Part shown: positions 11,325 through 23,933 of the stretch, one piece after another | Layout of the letters: each line of letters starts with the position of its first letter | How positions within the stretch are numbered: the first letter of the stretch is position 1 | Assembly (NCBI GenBank): GCA_010645155.1 | Contig: CM021317.1 | Coordinates: forward strand, 3,631,101-3,695,100 | From: Tigriopus japonicus | Lineage: Eukaryota > Arthropoda > Copepoda > Harpacticoida > Harpacticidae | Reading direction: 5' to 3' | DNA: 64,000 nt | Notes under the pieces: generated by a model | What the model was told of the DNA's origin: nothing | Database searches by the model: none | The model's input: the letters and a program-made list of their open reading frames with translations, nothing else | Translations under genes and position numbers: made by a program

Positions 11325-14275
11325 ATGGCCAAAATATTAGTGCCAATCGCTATTCTAGTGATTGCTTACTGCTCTTGGACTCATGGAGCTTTGTGGGAGG
11401 AATTGAGGCCTCGGGCAAATCCCTTCTATCAGGCGAAAAACGTGGATGATCTCCTAAGTAGACTCTTCAAATCGAAAGCAGTTCCTTTTGACGTTCACGT
11501 AGAGCCTTATTTGGCCGCCAATAGGAAGAATGAGGTTCTCATCAGAAGTTATGACAAAATCAACGCCAAAAACGAGACTGAAACCTGGATCAGGATTGTG
11601 GGATCTAGTGGAACGGCTGCAGCTTGGGGAATTCATTCCTATATCAAACAAGAACTACGAGGATACATCACTTGGGACTCTCTTCACATTGGTAAGTTTT
11701 AATTCGTATTTTTGTTCTTTTTAAGTATGATTTCTGAATAATAGTTTTTTTTCACAGACCTTCCAAAGACTCTTCCAAAGGTTGACAGATATCTGCGATC
11801 CAACAGCAAATTTCAGTACTATGAAAATGTTTGCACTTTTGGATACACCTTCGCTTTCTGGAATTGGACGCAATGGGAGTCACACATTGATTGGATGGCA
11901 CTTAATGGAATTAACCTTCCCTTGGCATTCACAGGCCAAGAAGCCATTTGGAGTAAGGTCTACAAATCGGTGGGTTCAGTTCAGTTCATTTTTCATGAAA
12001 AATCTGGTTTTACTTGAACAGTTTTTGTATCTAATAGTTCAACGTGTCTGAAGAGGGACTAAACAACTTCTTTACTGGACCAGCTTTTTTGCCCTGGAAT
12101 CGAATGGGAAACTTGGATGGATTCGGTGGACCACTACCTGAGAATTGGCACAACTTCACCATTCCACTTCAACGCCAAATTCTGGAACGGATGCGAGGCT
12201 TTGGGATGATCCCCATTATACCAGCTTTCTCAGGACATGTTCCAAGAGAATTGATTGATTTGAACCCAAACGCGTCTCATTACAATCTCCAATGGCACGA
12301 TTTCAAACCCACAAAGTTCCTGGATCCAAGGACGGACTTGTTCCAAAAGATCGCCAAAACGTTCTTGCATGAGTACATTGAGGAGTTTGGAACCGACCAT
12401 GTTTACAGTTGTGACTTGTTCAATGAAATGGATCCTCCTGTTACGGATTTGAAAGAACTGGCGCACATTTCAAAGTCTGTGTACAAAGGAATGTCGCAAG
12501 TTGACCCCAAAGCTGTTTGGATCATGCAAGGTTGGATGTTCTCGAGTTTATACTGGAGAAATCAACAGATCAAATACTTCTTATCCGGAGTGGACAAGGG
12601 AAGTCTGATCATTCTTGACCTGGATTCCACTGAGCAAAGAATTTACAAACGAACCCGATCGTATTTCGGCCATCCTTTCATTTTCAATAATCTTTTCAAC
12701 TTTGGCGGGAACATTTTCATGTACGGACGCATTCAAGTCCTGAATGAAGAACTGTTCGAAGCCTTAAACATGCCCAACAGCTCGATGATTGGATCTGGTC
12801 TGACTCCAGAGGGATTGGCAGATAACCATCTCAACGTCGATTTGTCCATTGAACTTGCGTGGAGACATGAACCGGTGTCAAATTTGACCCTTTGGGTTTC
12901 GGACTACATGACAAGAAGATACGGAGCATATAATCAATACGCTAATGAAGCTTGGAATGTGATTGCAAGCACGGTTTTGAGCGCTAATGAATCAACCTTT
13001 CCCATTGGTGGAACATTTTTAACCACTCTACCGTCTTTGAGTGAAGCTCCTCCGGTTCCGTACAACAAAACTGGTCTCTACTATGCTTGGGACCGAATGA
13101 TGCTTGCAGCGCCACAATTGGGTACTAACCCCTCATTCAGGTAAGTTAGATATTGTTTTTGACACTTACTAATGGGCAAAACTAGTGCACTATAATTGTA
13201 GAGTGTAGTCATAAAGTGGGCCATTCAGTTCTTTCTTGTGGCAAACGGCTCACCAATACAATAAAGATGCAAGGCAGGTTTTTGTAGAAAACAATAATCT
13301 TACGTCAGTTTTGGACACACTAAAGTGCCTTAAATTTTAAGGCGAAGAGTGCAATTTAAAATGGGTTTTGGTTGAAATAAAGATTGATTTTTTTTGAAAA
13401 ATTGGAGATTGAGAAGGAATTCTATTAATTTTCCATGCTTTGATTCAACTAAAATCATTTATAGTTCAATTTGAAGTCCAGACATCAATATTTGAGGCAC
13501 TTTGTTTGTCCAAAACTAATGCATTGTCTTGTGCAAACACAACCATTTAAAGGAATTGGCGAGCCATTGACAAAAGAAGAAACTAGATGGCGCATTTTGA
13601 GTATTCTTCAATTACAGTGCACTTGACAACACTCTACGAACATTTCTCTTTTCCTTTAGATATGATCTTATCGACGTAACACGTCAGAGCCTCGAAAATT
13701 TCCTTCCCCTGTATCATTCAAAAATTCTGAAATATTTCTACCGGAACGATTGGACTCGTCTTGACAGATATTCCCAACGATTTGATCAAGTCCTTAGAGA
13801 TTTGGATCAGCTATTGGCAACCGATTCTCGATTTATGTTGGGCCCTTGGCTAGAGCAGGCCAAGAGCCTTGGAAAAACTGAAATGGAGAAGAAACTGTAC
13901 GAGTTCAACGCGAGAAATCAGATCACTCTTTGGGGTCCCAACGGAGAGATTATAGATTATGCAGCCAAACAATGGTCCGGATTGATGATCGATTATTACA
14001 TGACCAGATGGAATATGTTCTGGGATGCGCTTAAGGGATCCATCAAGAAAATTGAAGAGTTCAGCGAAGACCGATTCAAACTACACTTCATGGAGATTAT
14101 CGGAATTCCTTTTGTAAAAGGGCGAAATAGCTACCCAACCAAACCTCATGAAGACACAATAGCAATTGCGGAATTGGTTTATTCAAAATGGAGGAACGAA
14201 ATCCGGCCATTTTTGCCGGTCAACTCTACAGGAGAAGACGATGAGTATTTCGATATGCCTGTCAATTTTGACTGA
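11325..14275 (+). CDS. NAGLU: Alpha-N-acetylglucosaminidase (lysosomal, GH89)
   Basis: Lysosomal hydrolase that removes terminal alpha-GlcNAc during heparan sulfate breakdown. Four exons: 11325-11691, 11758-11969, 12038-13140 and 13660-14275. They total 2298 nt (765 aa), close to the human 743 aa. The ATG at 11325 opens a signal peptide (about residues 1-20); an in-frame TTG six bases upstream is not needed. The N-terminal domain has GSSGTAAAWGIHSYIK. The catalytic domain has WMALNGINLPLAF, FFTGPAFLPWNRMGN and GFGMIPIIPAFSGHVP. Glu323 (FNEMD) and Glu451 (TPEGL) align with human E316 and E446, the catalytic pair, so activity is expected. The C-terminal domain ends LVYSKWRNEIRPFLPV. Several N-glycosylation sequons are visible. 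A plus-strand AATAAA at 14479-14484 would put the 3' UTR across the opposing coiled-coil gene. Confidence 0.97.
13184..13625. mobile_element. Fold-back (long inverted-repeat) element in NAGLU intron 3
   Basis: The left arm (about 13184-13375) and the reverse complement of the right arm (about 13430-13625) share AGTGCACT(A/G)TAATTG, a GGC(T/C)CACCAAT-like block and GTTTTGGACA(C/A)AC followed by AAAGTGCCT. The arms are diverged, so the element is old. It fills most of the 519-bp intron. No transposase is present and the superfamily is unknown. Confidence 0.7.
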
Positions 14276-14291
14276 CGTATTAGCAACTAGT

Positions 14292-15387
14292 TTAATTTTG
14301 AAGCACTGCCATTTCACACATCTCAAGGACAATATGAAGGCACACATTTCGAATTTGTTCGTCAGTGGACAATATTGGGTCAGTTTGAACTTGAACATTA
14401 GAAAATGTTTTCTCCTTCTGACTCTTCTCAAAGGATAAATGGTCAAGGATACCGTCTAACTGTGCCATGTTATACTGAAATAAATCCTTGTGGTACGAAT
14501 GACTTCTTTGCCAATCATCCCTTAGAATGAAGTTTTGATCCTCCAACACTTCAATTTTAGCATTCGCCTCGGTTAATTCAGAATTCAACTTGGTCATCTC
14601 CGGATCGTCACGGGATTCTTCTTCATTCAAATGCCTCTGTATAGCATCAGTGACGGTGATTATGTGACGTAATTTATCATTTTCGTCACGGAGTTGCTCC
14701 AAAACTGTGATCCCTTTCCATCTCAAGTCCTTGGACATTCTGATGCTGTAAGTTATTCTCTGATTGCTGGCCTCAAACTCTTTTTTTAAGGATTCAATAC
14801 TTTTGATCCTGGCCTTGACACATTCTGAAACCTACCAAGCAAAAGTTTTTTCATAAATACCTTAATCATCTAAAATCGACTTTAAACCTGTGTTTGTTCG
14901 CGTTCAATCTTTTTCTTCTCAAGTTCAACGGCCTTTAACCGTCCTTGTAGATTTTCTTGGGTCTTTTTCCACCGAAACGCTTCAAGGGAGGCTTCTCGAA
15001 TTTCTTGCTCTAATTGTGACATTTCATACTGCCAATACTTGATTTGCATCGATTTTAGTTCATGGGCTTCCAATTTGGGACGTGAAGCTTCCAATGCCTT
15101 CAACTGGACATCTTTCAGATCCCTCTATGGTAAAAGAACAACCCTATCCAATTACTTCAAGGTCCAGGTTCAAAAAAGTTACTTCACATTATCACCTTTA
15201 GCTTGGCTTTCTTGCATAAATAACCCTCAATTTCATCCTCTTTGGCCTTCAAAATTGTACTAGGCGGCTTAATTGTTTCCCGAGGGATGCTAGGTGAGAC
15301 ATGGTGTTGTTGAAACCAATCCTCCAATTCTAGTGAACGTTGAATTTCTTCCCATTTTTCTACACAAGCTTTATCCTCTTCGTCCAT
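14292..15387 (-). CDS. Coiled-coil protein of unknown function
   Basis: Three exons on the minus strand (15387-15196, 15124-14888, 14831-14292) give 322 aa in closed phase. The N-terminus is acidic (MDEEDKACVEKWEEIQRSL) and there is no signal peptide or membrane segment. From about residue 50 to 280 it is dominated by charged heptad-like sequence, for example YWQYEMSQLEQEIREASLE, ELEKKKIEREQ, LEQLRDENDKL and LEDQNFILRDD, so an extended coiled coil is likely. I cannot name the family; coiled-coil proteins of cilia or centrosomes are one possibility, but nothing here proves it. It is convergent with NAGLU, stop to stop with 16 bp between. A minus-strand AATAAA at 14183-14178 lies inside NAGLU exon 4. 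Confidence 0.8.
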
Positions 15388-15488
15388 TTTGGGAAATCTT
15401 GACGGTTACGTTGACACTCAAAAGTTAGTGATGCCATGGGATCGCCCATGAGGCCAGTTTCGCATAGATTATCTAGATCAATATAAAC

Positions 15489-15690
15489 CAGGGTGTGCAA
15501 ACCCTGGCCCGCGGGCCAAATGTGGCCCATGAGCTGATTTCGCCTGGCCCGCGAGATGATCTGTCATTGTCATGTCTTGATTATGCAAATGTAGGGTAGG
15601 TAGATTGTAGAATTTTATACTAGAATGTTTTTGCCGTTCTGGATGGTGTGGTCCGCGAGTGCCAACGGTCCGGACAATTTGGCCCACTAC
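15489..15690. mobile_element. hAT-like element remnant
   Basis: CAGGGTGTGCAAACCCTGGC at 15489, followed by CCGCGGGCC and a TGGCCC repeat, is the terminal pattern of hAT-type MITEs (CAGGG.TG..CAAACC with GGCCC-rich subterminal repeats). A mirrored GTCCGGACAATTTGGCCCACTAC occurs near 15665-15690, but no clean opposite terminus or 8-bp duplication is seen. Probably truncated or decayed. Confidence 0.55.
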
Positions 15691-15984
15691 TAAATAACTT
15701 TGATTCAAACCTAATTTAAACTCTCAACTTGCCTCTGTTTGTGCAATGAAAACTACAGTTTATATTTTTCTGGTGAAAACATACCCAAGCTTTTGGGTGT
15801 GTTGGAATTTCTCAATTGCTAATTTTAATTCCTGATCCATCTCTGAAGATCCCACGTTTTGGTGGATCACTCAAAATCTAACAACCCTCCAACAGGTGAC
15901 AATGGTTTTCAAGTAGTTTATGTATTAGTTTCTATTTGGCTTCTCTGTACAATGTTATTGAATAAATTACAATCGTGACACGAT

Positions 15985-18900
15985 TTATTGAATTTGAGGC
16001 AACACCCAACATCCTCTTGGAACATGAGCCACGAAAAGCTTGATTAATCTTCCTGTACTTCCAACGCGACAAATGACCCACCTAGAAGAAAATGGCAACG
16101 CTGAGGATCCGATTTGGCGCAACATATATGCAAGAACTTTTAAAGTGGAAAACTTACTTTCTTCGTCGGATTTCTAATTGTTGTGCAGGATAAACCTTGA
16201 TAACGAATCGACAATGGGCCTGGTTACCATCATCATCAGAAGCTTGGTAAAGTACATTATGTTTGCCCTCGTCGAATAATTGCCCAGGCATTTTAGATGC
16301 CATAACGTGTTTGATCTTGACGTTATCTGCAAATATTGGTTCCTCCCAAAATACCTATAGAAAAAGGTAAGCATTTCAAAGCTAATACGCTAGTAAGATA
16401 TATTATACAAGTAAATACCTGTCGCTTTTCTTGCTTTTCGTCAAGATAAACATTAAAATCGTTGGGACAGTTGTAAACCCTGGGAGGAATAGTGTCCTTT
16501 ACATGGACCGTGAAACTGCAAGAAGCCGATTCCTGTGTAATAGGACTCAATGCCTGAAATGTGATCAGGGTCTTTCCTAGACCCAATTGACCCTCAAGAT
16601 TTTTGGCCCACTTAGGAGTAGCCTTAACGAAATCATACCAATTGACATTGGTCTTTGGTTGGGGGATTCGAACATAGATAGTTGCAGAGTCTGATGGAAG
16701 GTCTCGAACAATATCTGGAGGACAATACACATATGGCTCTGTGTATGATGGAGGTGGTGTGGGCTTGCCATTGTCATTGTAGGACTCTTGCACTCCCATA
16801 ACTTTTGACGGAGAAGGCCTAGGTGTGGTTGAAAGGGGTACAAAAGACAAAGTATTGGTCATTCGCGGTTCTGGAGTACATTTTGGTGGTCCCCCATTGT
16901 GTTTCCACTGGCTATTACGCCTACAACGCGTAGCACGAGATCCGACGAGGTTAAACCCATCTTCACACGAGAACTTGCATCTTTGCCGAACTAAAGTAGG
17001 TTCCAGGGAACAAGATTCGGGCATTACCAAAACATGAGGTGCTAGATCCAATGGAGGGCAAAATACTTGCTGGCAAGATCCTTCAGATCCACTCCAAGTT
17101 CCATCTCGACGGCATTTTTGCTTCAGTCTTCCCATTGAAATGTAACCTTGAATGCATTTGCCTCGACAAATTGTGCCTCGCTCATAAACGTCGTTTACTG
17201 GCTCATTGGAGCATTGAAGGGCCATTCCATCAGATTGGGCTAGAGGCGCACAACCTTCAACCTTTGAAAGCTCTTTGATGCAAGTGATTCTGTCAGAATC
17301 GAGAATGAATCCTTCTGGGCAGATACATGTTCCATTTTGGCACTCAAACGAGCACTCACCCGGGCACTCTGAAACACTTAGGCAATTTTTGGGATCGTCT
17401 GGATCAATAACGTATCCATTGGAACAATCACAGCGAAACGAACCCATTGTGTTGATGCAGTTTTGATTACACGAGTCTTCAAGCTCAGAGCATTCGTCCA
17501 CATCAATGCAGTTTCTCGGGTCGTTGGGGTTGATTTGATAGCCTTTTTCACAGATGCATTGAAATGACCCTTGACTGTTCTCACACTCATGCTTGCATCC
17601 TCCATTGTTGAGGGCGCACTCATCAATATCCATACAAACGGTTCCGTTACTCTCAAATCCGGGGTCGCATCGGCATTCGAACCCATTTCGGACCATGTTG
17701 CAATAGCCATGTGCTCCACAAAGCTCTGGATTCTGTTTACAAGGGTTTAATCTCTGGCACTTCCTTTGGGCAATGTTGTAGACTCGATTACCACGGCACA
17801 AACAATTAAAGGATCCAATTGTATTTTCACATTGAGCTCGACCACAAGCCTGATGGTTACATTCGTCGATATCCTCGCACTGACGCGTTTCTTCGCTCCA
17901 TTGGAACCCAATTTCGCATTCGCAATCAAATGAGCCCTCCCAGTTTGAGCACTTTCCATTTTGACAACTACCTTGTGCGCATTCATCAATGTCCTCGCAT
18001 TTTCCATTCGTGAACTGAAATCCTTGTTCGCAAGTGCATTCATGAGATCCAGGGAGATTCTTGCAAGTTCCAAAGTCACATAAGGATTCATCTCTTAAGC
18101 ATTCATCAATGTCTTGGCACACGCCATTCTTGAATTCATAACCCTTTTCACACTCACAAGTGAAGGTTCCTTCTAGATTTTTGCAAGTCCCTTGATCACA
18201 TGGATATTTGTCGCTTGTGCATTCATCAATGTCTTGACAGATGGCCTCCTTCAGTTCATATCCAGGATCACATATGCATTCAAAAGACCCAAGGAGGTTC
18301 TTGCAACTACCCTTTCCGCATCTAAATTCGTCCTCTGCACATTCATCGATGTCAACGCATACAGTTCCATCGAAGCTAAAGCCTTGATTGCAATCGCAAG
18401 AATAATCGGCCACTTTGTCGAGACATTGGCCATTTGGTCCACAAGGTTCCTCCATGCAATCATCAATATCTTCACATTCATTAGACTCCTCATTGAATTC
18501 ATAACCTGTGTCACAAAGGATTCGACTCTCCACAGACTTCAAATCTGATTCCTCTATGCATTTGTAGGATCCGATGGTGTTTTTGCAACCATTGGCACAA
18601 GATTCTCGGACGGAATTCATTGTTGCACACTCATCCACATCTATGCAGGTTTTCCAATCCTCGTCCAATTTGTACCCAGCAGGGCACATACAGAATGACT
18701 GACCATAAGTTGTATAACACTCATGGCTACATCCACCCTTGTTCTCCGCACACAGATCTACTCCACTGCATTTGTGCCCATCTTCTTGTAATTCTGTGCC
18801 TTCCAGGTTCTATGAAAGAGTAAATTCATTACCTGTATGCCATTTGTTTTTTCATTTTAAAACTGGCAATCAAAACAAAAAGGTACCTCACAAGTACACT

Positions 18901-20679
18901 CGTAGCCTCCATCTTTGTTAATGCAGGTGTCTTGACAGGGGCCATGCCCATTGTTGGCTACGCACTCGTTGATATCAAGACAATCTCCCCCTGAGGCGCT
19001 ATAACCTTTCGGGCATTCACCTACAAAGAAAAAAAAAACTTAACCTCATATCCACTATTAAAGTGAATTCAAAAGATGAAAACTTACAGGTGTAAGTTCC
19101 AGGCTTGTTGATACATGCGTGAGAGCATCCTCCATTCCCATCAGCACATTCGTCGATATCCGAGCAGGAAGTGACGTCATAAATTTCGTATCCCTCGTTG
19201 CAAAAACACTCTGGTTTCCCATTGACAAGTTTGCAAAGGTGTTCGCACCCGTTGTTCTCAGGACAATCCTTCAAAGCGTTTGGAATTGACGAGAATTGGG
19301 CATTTGGATCCTCCTCACAATAAGGTTGGACACCCATCCACCCTTGCTGCTGACAGAACATGTGTCCCAAACTGGAATCCGAAAGCTTGTACCCTGGATC
19401 ACATTGATATACGACTTCGTGATATCGCTTTCCTGGTAGAAGTACATTCTCCACAGTCTGATACTCCTTGACCCCCCCATTGGCAATTGAGGGAGGGGGC
19501 ACCTTCTCTGGAACACAGGATGTGTCCAGGACTCTGAGGTCTACAAAATGTTTCTTGTAAAAGTCAGAGAGGATTTCATAGTTCCTGTACAAAAGTTCTT
19601 CCTCGGTTTCAATTCGTTCTCTTTCTGATGCATCTTGCCCGTCGTCTTCCTCCTCCTCCTCATAGTCTTCTTGTTCCACATTTTTCTCCTCCGGCTCTTT
19701 ATAATCATCATCAGAGTCATCATAATCCTCTTTCGCACCTTCATTAGTCTGCGCTTCAGTCTCATTAGTCTCAAGAGAGTCGTCATTAGTTGCCGGGGAA
19801 TCGGTTGTCGCCAGACCCTCGGCATGTTGTTCCTCTGCTATCTCCGGATCTTTTTGTTGTTGTTCCTCCTCTATCATTGGATCATCGTCAGTGTTATCTT
19901 CTGCATATTCGCTGTCATCATCGCTGACAGTGTTCTGTTTGTAATCGCCACCGCTGCCTTCATAATTGTAGTCGTAATATTGCCCATAGTCTCCGCTTTG
20001 TCGGCCGCTTCCCTCATTTTCATAATCCGGGTTGTAATCACCATAGTTGTCAACTTCTTCTTCCTCCTCATTTTCGTCCTCTTCATCAAGATATTGTTTT
20101 GTCAGATCGTAGTCTTGATTTTCCGACCTCGTGTCGTATTTCCCAGTTTCCTTGATCTTTTCCCCATCTTGAGTTTCCAAGATGACTATCTCATCCTCAT
20201 CCTCACCAACAATATCGTTACCATACGGTCTCCAGTGATCGGGGATTTCGTCTCCACCAGAACCTTTGAAACCCAACGCAAATCAAACTTTGCCAAATTC
20301 AATGTTTAATTTAAAAAAGAATCAAATTACCCGGGGCTTCATCTGCCTGGATTTCTTGATGATGTTGGTTTATCAAGGACTTGATCATTGATTTGGCACT
20401 TTTCTCCTTCTTTGGCTTGCAGCGAGGCCAATTGCCAATAACGAGATTGTCCACACACTCCAAATGTTGGGGCCCATTCTTCTTTCGTTTCAGTTTGAAC
20501 CCTTTTCGACACCAGAACTCTATGGACTCGCCATTATCATCCACTTCCCAATACCCATTTTTTAGTGCCTTGTCAACTTTGGCACAATTTTTCAACGGAA
20601 CAGTCAATCTCTGGGAGGTTGTTTTCGAACCCACGGCCAAGTTAAGGCACAACACTGCCAATACTGTAGTCCACTTCAT
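15985..20679 (-). CDS. Secreted multidomain CCP/EGF/HYR extracellular protein
   Basis: Six exons on the minus strand: 20679-20331, 20263-19088, 19020-18887, 18809-16419, 16354-16158 and 16081-15985, totalling 1447 aa in closed phase. Signal peptide [17 protein letters not shown]; a CCP/sushi module ([13 protein letters not shown]...[13 protein letters not shown]); an Asp/Glu-rich low-complexity region of roughly 200 residues; a second CCP; about 15 EGF modules, mostly calcium-binding (DIDEC, DVDEC); two more CCPs (CPPLDLAPH onward); a Pro/Thr-rich linker; and a HYR domain (YCPPDIV... to CRFVIKV). It is likely a matrix or cuticle-associated secreted or shed protein. I do not recognise a one-to-one orthologue; fibulin, SVEP1 and uninflatable share modules but not this order. 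The last exon adds a short tail (WVICRVGS...) and its TAA overlaps an AATAAA. If its donor is not used, a TAA directly after KV...RRRK ends the protein instead. Confidence 0.88.
19560..20220 (-). repeat. Acidic low-complexity coding region
   Basis: GAA/GAC/GAT-rich sequence codes for long Glu/Asp/Tyr/Gly runs between the first and second CCP modules of the secreted protein. It creates a spurious hydrophobic antisense ORF (19635-20309, plus strand). Such acidic spacers can bind calcium or basic matrix partners; no function is shown here. Confidence 0.8.
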
Positions 20680-23600
20680 GTTACACACTTTAAGAACACA
20701 TTCTTTTTACCTCACCATAAAGCTCACTAAAACCCCTGTCTGTTGCTTGGATGGTGCTGAATGAATATGAGCATCCATTTCAATGAAGCGGATTTCGGCT
20801 TAAGACCCTCGGTTCGTTGCGTTTTTGGCGCGCGTGCTCTTGTACGGTCGTACTTGTACCTCACTTTTGCTCTCGTTCGAACTTCAACCCGACGAGTAGT
20901 TGAAGGCGGCTGAACTTTTTGTATGGAGTGTCTTGGGAGTTTAGGGATTTCGGGCAAATGTCTTGGTGATAAAGACATCTGTTTTATCACTTAGCATTAA
21001 AACAGGCACCCGTGTCTGACCGTTGATTCTTGGATTTTGGAAACCGATTTTTCCGTGGTCTAGCAAGTATATCCCGCCTTATCGCAACGGCGTTTAACCC
21101 AAAAAGTTCTGACAACGGGGTTCCTGCGTGCATTGCATCAATCCTTTCATACCATGTAAGGCAAGCGGTTGCCATTTAAAAATTTGGTGGTGTAGCAGCA
21201 AAGCATCATTTCTATCCATGCACTACCACTCATTTGAAGCCCAAAAGATGGGAAGAAAAGCTGCTGGCTTTTTTTCTCCCTAGTCTTAATAAGGTAAAGT
21301 GACCACATTGACAGAGAAGGAGATGTGTGAGTGAGAGCTAAAACCTCCCTCCCCTCAAGGTGGATTCCTCTGCGATGTTTAATCTTCTTTAAAAGAAAAA
21401 AATACACACCTGACCCCTATTTTTGGTTTTTGGACTCGTTGTGATTGCGATCTTGCACCGTCAAGTAATTTCGGTTTCAAAGAAGTATCCTAATTGAAAG
21501 TTCTGAGTGTATCAGAGACAATAACAGTATTGGACCTTTGCTAAGTGCCATGTTCAAAGGTTTTTGAGACATCCAAATTGGATGGCATTAAGTTCAGGGT
21601 GGATTATGATTTTAGTCATCAGGGTGGATTTCTTATGAGTAGGGACCAAAAGGGGGTTACTCGTAATTGGAAGGTGCTGAGTTAATAAAAGAACTTTTGT
21701 TATGCGGCTAACCATTCATTCATCGAACGCTTGTCAGTCCAAATTTCTTAAGTATAATCCTCAAATCCCCGACAAATTTCTTCTTTTATGTCAAGGTATA
21801 AAAAGAAGTTTTGCTCCAGACCTAGAAACATTTGGAATAAGACTCGTGGAAGGGTCATTTTATGAGCTCGAGACCAGATAAGTCCATCCTGTGATCTTGA
21901 GGGTGAGCCAATCGTTCGTTACTCATCGATCAAACGAAAATTTGCTCTCACACATGTTCAATATGTATTCACGTTGATCAACAACCAAAACACCCCTCCT
22001 CAAGTTTGATGTGACCTAAACCCATTCTAGACAGGGTGAGACGTGAGATGAGAGATGTGGGGATCCTTTCCAGTCTCGTTCAATTGATGGGCAAAGTGAT
22101 TTATTACCCCACCCTGTTGGGTTTTATGATTTTGTCGAGGAGAAGTAAGGCACCAGAGTGAAGAAAACTGATTTTGATTTGTGGAGATAACCTGGAATGC
22201 CGAGTGGCATTTTCAATCACTCTCGCCTTGTATGGGAACGGGAAATCCTCATGTTTTCATATTCTGAATTTCAAGCATCTCAGTTGAAGTTGAAGAAGCA
22301 CGCTAGGCCTCTTTCAAGAAGCTCACGCTTGACGCCTGGAATTGCACAAGGTGTTCTTAAAGCGCCCAATGTTGCAAACCCAAGATGCTAGCTTACATAT
22401 CTCTAACCAATTCTTAGAGAACATTGCCGTTTTCGTTAAATGTTGTCATGTTGTGTAATTATGAAAATAATCATTATCAATAAGTAAATAAATTTGAATG
22501 ATTTTGAATTTAGAAAATTTTGACTAACAGTTCGATAAGACATATTTGTCCCCACTGACAAAGCACTATTTCAAAATGTTAGTGGGCCGCATAAGATCTA
22601 TTTTAGAGTACACCAAAATCAAGTCAGCTTAGTGGGCCTTGAGTTTATACTTGCATCAGCTGCAGTGTTTGAAACGCAGCAGCTGAGCGAGTTTTAACTC
22701 TACGAACGTTAATCTGACTTGATTTTGGTGTACTCTAAAGAAAATCTTTTTGTTAACATGCGACCTTAAATGAGTAAGCACAGACCACTAACACCAGATA
22801 TCAAGATTTTGATGTGTCTGAGCTTCTGGAGACATAAATAAATATTTTTACGAAAGTCAATGAAGGAATTGTGATTTCTATTATTGATGATAGTGTATTG
22901 TTTTTACACTTGGTACTACATACAGTTGCTTCCATTTTCTTTTATGTTATAGGAATTGTAAGCGGGATTTTCTGGAATCCTATTCAATTTCATGCTGTTA
23001 CTTATTGTTAAGAGTAGACGAAACAAAATTGACCATGACAAAAAATTAGCTACTTTTTAGGGGGAAAGGGTGTTATTGCGGATGTGTTTTATCACAAGGA
23101 ATGGAATCCACTGTAATTGAACGAATCATTGATAAAATATATGCTTTTAGCATTTAATGCTTGTGGCATTTGATCTACCAAAGAGTTATTGTTGGCAAAT
23201 CTAGACAACACTTTTTGTGTTAAAAAGGAATAGTTTTTAGGAATTTATCTTGCCTTAAAAACCATTGAAAGATCAGTTCCACCAATTCCCCACGATTTCA
23301 TTCAATTTTTCAGATTTTTTTTTCAGAAATTTTCAGAAATGAATTTAAAAAGATAAGTTGAAGTTTTTCTCGAATCGGAGTTTTGGACGGTACTATTAAA
23401 ATTAAAGATCTTTAAATAATGCAACGTTTGTTGGAGCCGACGATGGGAAGAGCATTGAAGAACGTTGGTCAAGATTTTAAATTCATTTCATGAGGAGCCA
23501 CTCCAAGACAAACTCGTATTTAGTTTCCTAGAGATGCTTGAAATTTGAAAGAAATTGGCCAAAATTCCTCGCCTAAAGAGGAGGTCCAAGTTAAAAGTCT

Positions 23601-23933
23601 TTCTTGTGGTTAGCACTCCATTAACACCGGAAACTTCATTGAGAAGGAGAGCACCTCAAATGACGGGGAATTTCCCCAAGAGTCGATAAATGCTCCAGTT
23701 TCGAGATGATATCTTGAGATTGACTTATTACTTTCAGACGTTTCACCATTCGTCTCTTCTCGGCAGACCCACTCAAGAGCGTCTACAAAAGATATGAAAT
23801 CAAATCCCGAGAGGATTTCAAATCAAAACATCCCTTCTGAATGTCAGGCTTTTTACCTTTCGGCAAACTTGCCGGAAATTTGAAGCCACTTAAGATCAAT
23901 GGATTAAAATTCTTTGCTTTATTGGCATGGAAC
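20680..23933. other. Intergenic region upstream of the CCP/EGF/HYR gene
   Basis: About 3.2 kb between the start of the CCP/EGF/HYR gene and the 3' end of TTC8. It contains the 26-bp inverted repeat at 22602-22739. No ORF here has splice context or homology I recognise, and the plus-strand ORF at 22197-22391 looks random. A minus-strand AATAAA at 23923-23918, just past the TTC8 stop, is its likely poly(A) signal. Confidence 0.65.
22602..22739. repeat. Perfect 26-bp inverted repeat, 86-bp loop
   Basis: TTTAGAGTACACCAAAATCA plus AGTCAG (22602-22627) is the exact reverse complement of 22714-22739. Loop and flanks contain GTGGGCC motifs like those in the hAT-like remnants elsewhere in the window, so this may be the core of a short non-autonomous element. 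RNA from it would fold as a stable hairpin. Confidence 0.85.

Noticed and set aside
13141..13659. Continuation of NAGLU exon 3 into intron 3
   Set aside because: The frame hits a stop at the donor GTAAGT, and the AG|ATATGATCTT acceptor at 13660 restores FRYDL as in the human protein.
19635..20309. 224-codon hydrophobic plus-strand ORF
   Set aside because: It is antisense to the acidic GAA/GAT-rich coding region of the CCP/EGF/HYR gene, whose complement reads as Ile/Leu/Phe/Val. No independent splice or start support.
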